A DNA stretch of 28,878 nucleotides from positions 4,526 to 33,403 of the forward strand of contig JAAMXY010001167.1 of the NCBI GenBank assembly GCA_019677205.1. The letters run 5' to 3'. Each line of letters opens with the position of its first letter. The stretch's first letter is position 1. This document shows, in pieces, positions 27,805-28,878 of the stretch. The DNA comes from Pinguiococcus pyrenoidosus (taxonomy: Eukaryota; Sar; Pinguiophyceae; Pinguiochrysidales; Pinguiochrysidaceae). The notes under the pieces were generated by a model. That model had not been told where the DNA came from. It saw nothing but the letters and a program-made list of their open reading frames with translations, and did not search any database. The position numbers and the translations under genes are program-made.

Positions 27805-28878
27805 CTATGCGCTTGCCTTCTTCGGTGATCCTCTCTCTTTCTTCCATGTGGATGCAGCAGCATTCAGCACTTGAACGGAATGGCTGTAGCTCGACTTGCT
27901 CTGTGCGAGCTCCTCCTTCAGCTTCATGACGGTCAGGCCATCGCGGAAGTTCGCCACCAAAGCTTGCACGTCCACAACGGAGGAACTAGCCTGGCTGCTG
28001 CTGTGCCAGAAGACAAGGACTCAGTATGACGGCATATGGTATATGGCGTTAGGCGTTTGGCGTTTTGCGTTTTGGCGTTTGGCGTTCGGCATTCAGAATA
28101 TTGCTGCGACTCCAACTCATGTATGTATGCATACTTCCCTCCACAAGACTTCAAGATTTCTGTTTGCCTTACCTTTCTGTGTGGAGGTCATTGTCAAACT
28201 CCGGCCTTTTCGCGCTTCTGTTGGACAGCGGCTTCCTCTGCGAGCTGCTGCTTCGAGACCGCAGTGACAGCTTCAGCTCAGGAGCTCGGGTCGCTCCGCT
28301 GCAACCGGCAGAACTACATTTTGCAGCATCTGGGACGACGATCCTGGTACTCAGTTGTTGTTCCTCAAGCAGAGAACAGTAGCCAGAAGACGAGAAAAAC
28401 GCTTGCGTACCCACGCTCAGCTTCCGCGGTGGCTCTTTTTGGTTCATCGCCGAGAAGTACGATAGGGCCAGTGCCGTCGACGCCGTCTCCATGGAAGGTT
28501 TCTGCCCTTGGGCCCGGACTCTTTGCGTGGCGCTGAAATGCGCTGGATCACGTTTTCCCTTTCCCTTTGATCACGAGCGTGCTTAGCGTTAACCCTCCAG
28601 CGCCCCTGGGCACGCGGCATGCACTTGCTCACCACGGAGGAGGGTGCTTCATCTCCAAAGTCCATGCCATCTTCAGAAGCCAGCGAGTTGACGTACGCAA
28701 AAGCCTGCCGCAGCAGCTGCATATCCAGCTCCTGCGATGCGGATCAGCATTGTGCTTCAGCTGACTTCCAGAAGCTACGAGCCATACCTTCCTCTTTGGC
28801 GTCTCTTTTGCGCCTCGTCGCCCTTGTGCAGTTGCTCTAGCTGACAGGTTGCGGGCACGCCCGGGCTTCCGATTCCGC
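27805..28878 (-). CDS. 3' part of a multi-exon gene of unknown function (runs off right edge)
   Basis: Reconstructed minus-strand exons: 28788-28878 (partial, basic), 28633-28731 (LDMQLLRQAFAYVNSL), 28173-28501 (METASTALALSYFSAMNQ, then Ser/Arg/Lys-rich) and 27805-28000 (VVDVQALVANFRDGLTVMKL, coiled-coil-like). Introns are 56, 131 and 172 bp, with agreeing phases 0, 0 and 2 and good donors (GTATGG, GTGAGC, GTAAGG). The frame ends at 27805, but another frame stays open to a TAG at 27755 and encodes a natural-looking C-terminus (EEGKRIEKWRKRRAFAGFDSFG). The join may therefore be a further intron or a 2-nt indel in an AG run. I do not recognise the family. The acceptor at 28502 is one of several possible. 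Confidence 0.5.
28045..28094 (+). repeat. Degenerate GGCGTTT heptamer array in an intron
   Basis: About seven imperfect copies of GGCGTTT (variants GGCGTTA, TGCGTTT, GGCGTTC, GGCATTC) in tandem. It lies inside the longest placed intron of the unknown minus-strand gene, so on the transcribed strand it reads AAACGCC. It is not a known telomere repeat (TTTAGGG or TTAGGG). Confidence 0.75.

Noticed and set aside
562-28878. Dinoflagellate origin with non-canonical splice sites
   Set aside because: All placed introns are GT-AG, genes are mixed on both strands and introns are short. I noticed no spliced-leader relic, though I could not search exhaustively. A dinoflagellate is less likely but not excluded.
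1-28878. CRISPR arrays, insertion sequences, prophage or bacterial operons
   Set aside because: No spaced repeats, transposase motifs or Shine-Dalgarno-led gene strings were seen; gene structure is eukaryotic throughout.

Overview
The window looks like nuclear DNA from a single-celled eukaryotic alga with a plastid gained by secondary (or higher) endosymbiosis. It is GC-rich and gene-dense, with genes on both strands. Most genes are cut by short introns (about 55-170 bp), and every intron I could place is GT-AG. Three proteins (the lumen protein at 6479, ClpS at 9558 and the HAD protein at 20956) start with a secretory-type signal peptide followed by a transit-like stretch. That is the bipartite leader used for complex plastids. 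None of the three has the Phe at the predicted cleavage site that is typical of cryptophytes and diatoms. Twinfilin, Ste24, RPB10 and a TBC Rab-GAP confirm a eukaryotic nuclear genome, and twinfilin argues against a land plant or green alga. I cannot name the species.

Layout, left to right: phosphatidylinositol 4-kinase beta type with a PH domain (-); small WW-like protein (+); thylakoid-lumen protein (+); ubiquitin C-terminal hydrolase in six exons (-); plastid ClpS (+); Ste24 CAAX protease with a large insert (-); a possible small basic protein (-); mu-type glutathione transferase (-); twinfilin (+); an assembly gap of 92 N next to a long disordered protein (+); HAD-family phosphatase (-) head to head with an F-box-like/TBC Rab-GAP (+); RNA polymerase subunit RPB10 (-); a membrane-anchored methyltransferase/double glycosyltransferase fusion (+); and the 3' part of an unknown multi-exon gene (-) that runs off the right edge.

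The genes do not form one pathway. They are housekeeping and trafficking genes typical of a eukaryotic chromosome arm: Golgi phosphoinositide and Rab control (PI4K, TBC), Golgi glycosylation (the fusion), ER prenyl-protein processing (Ste24), ubiquitin and plastid proteolysis (UCH, ClpS), actin (twinfilin), transcription (RPB10) and plastid function (lumen protein, HAD). Exon models were built by eye from reading frame, GT-AG sites, phase agreement and recalled family consensus. Where phases and conserved motifs agree (PI4K, UCH, Ste24, GST, twinfilin, HAD, TBC, RPB10, ClpS) I am fairly confident. The most unusual items are the methyltransferase/pseudo-glycosyltransferase/glycosyltransferase fusion, the PH-containing and probably myristoylated PI4K, the SAP-like insert in Ste24, and the acidic insert inside the TBC domain.
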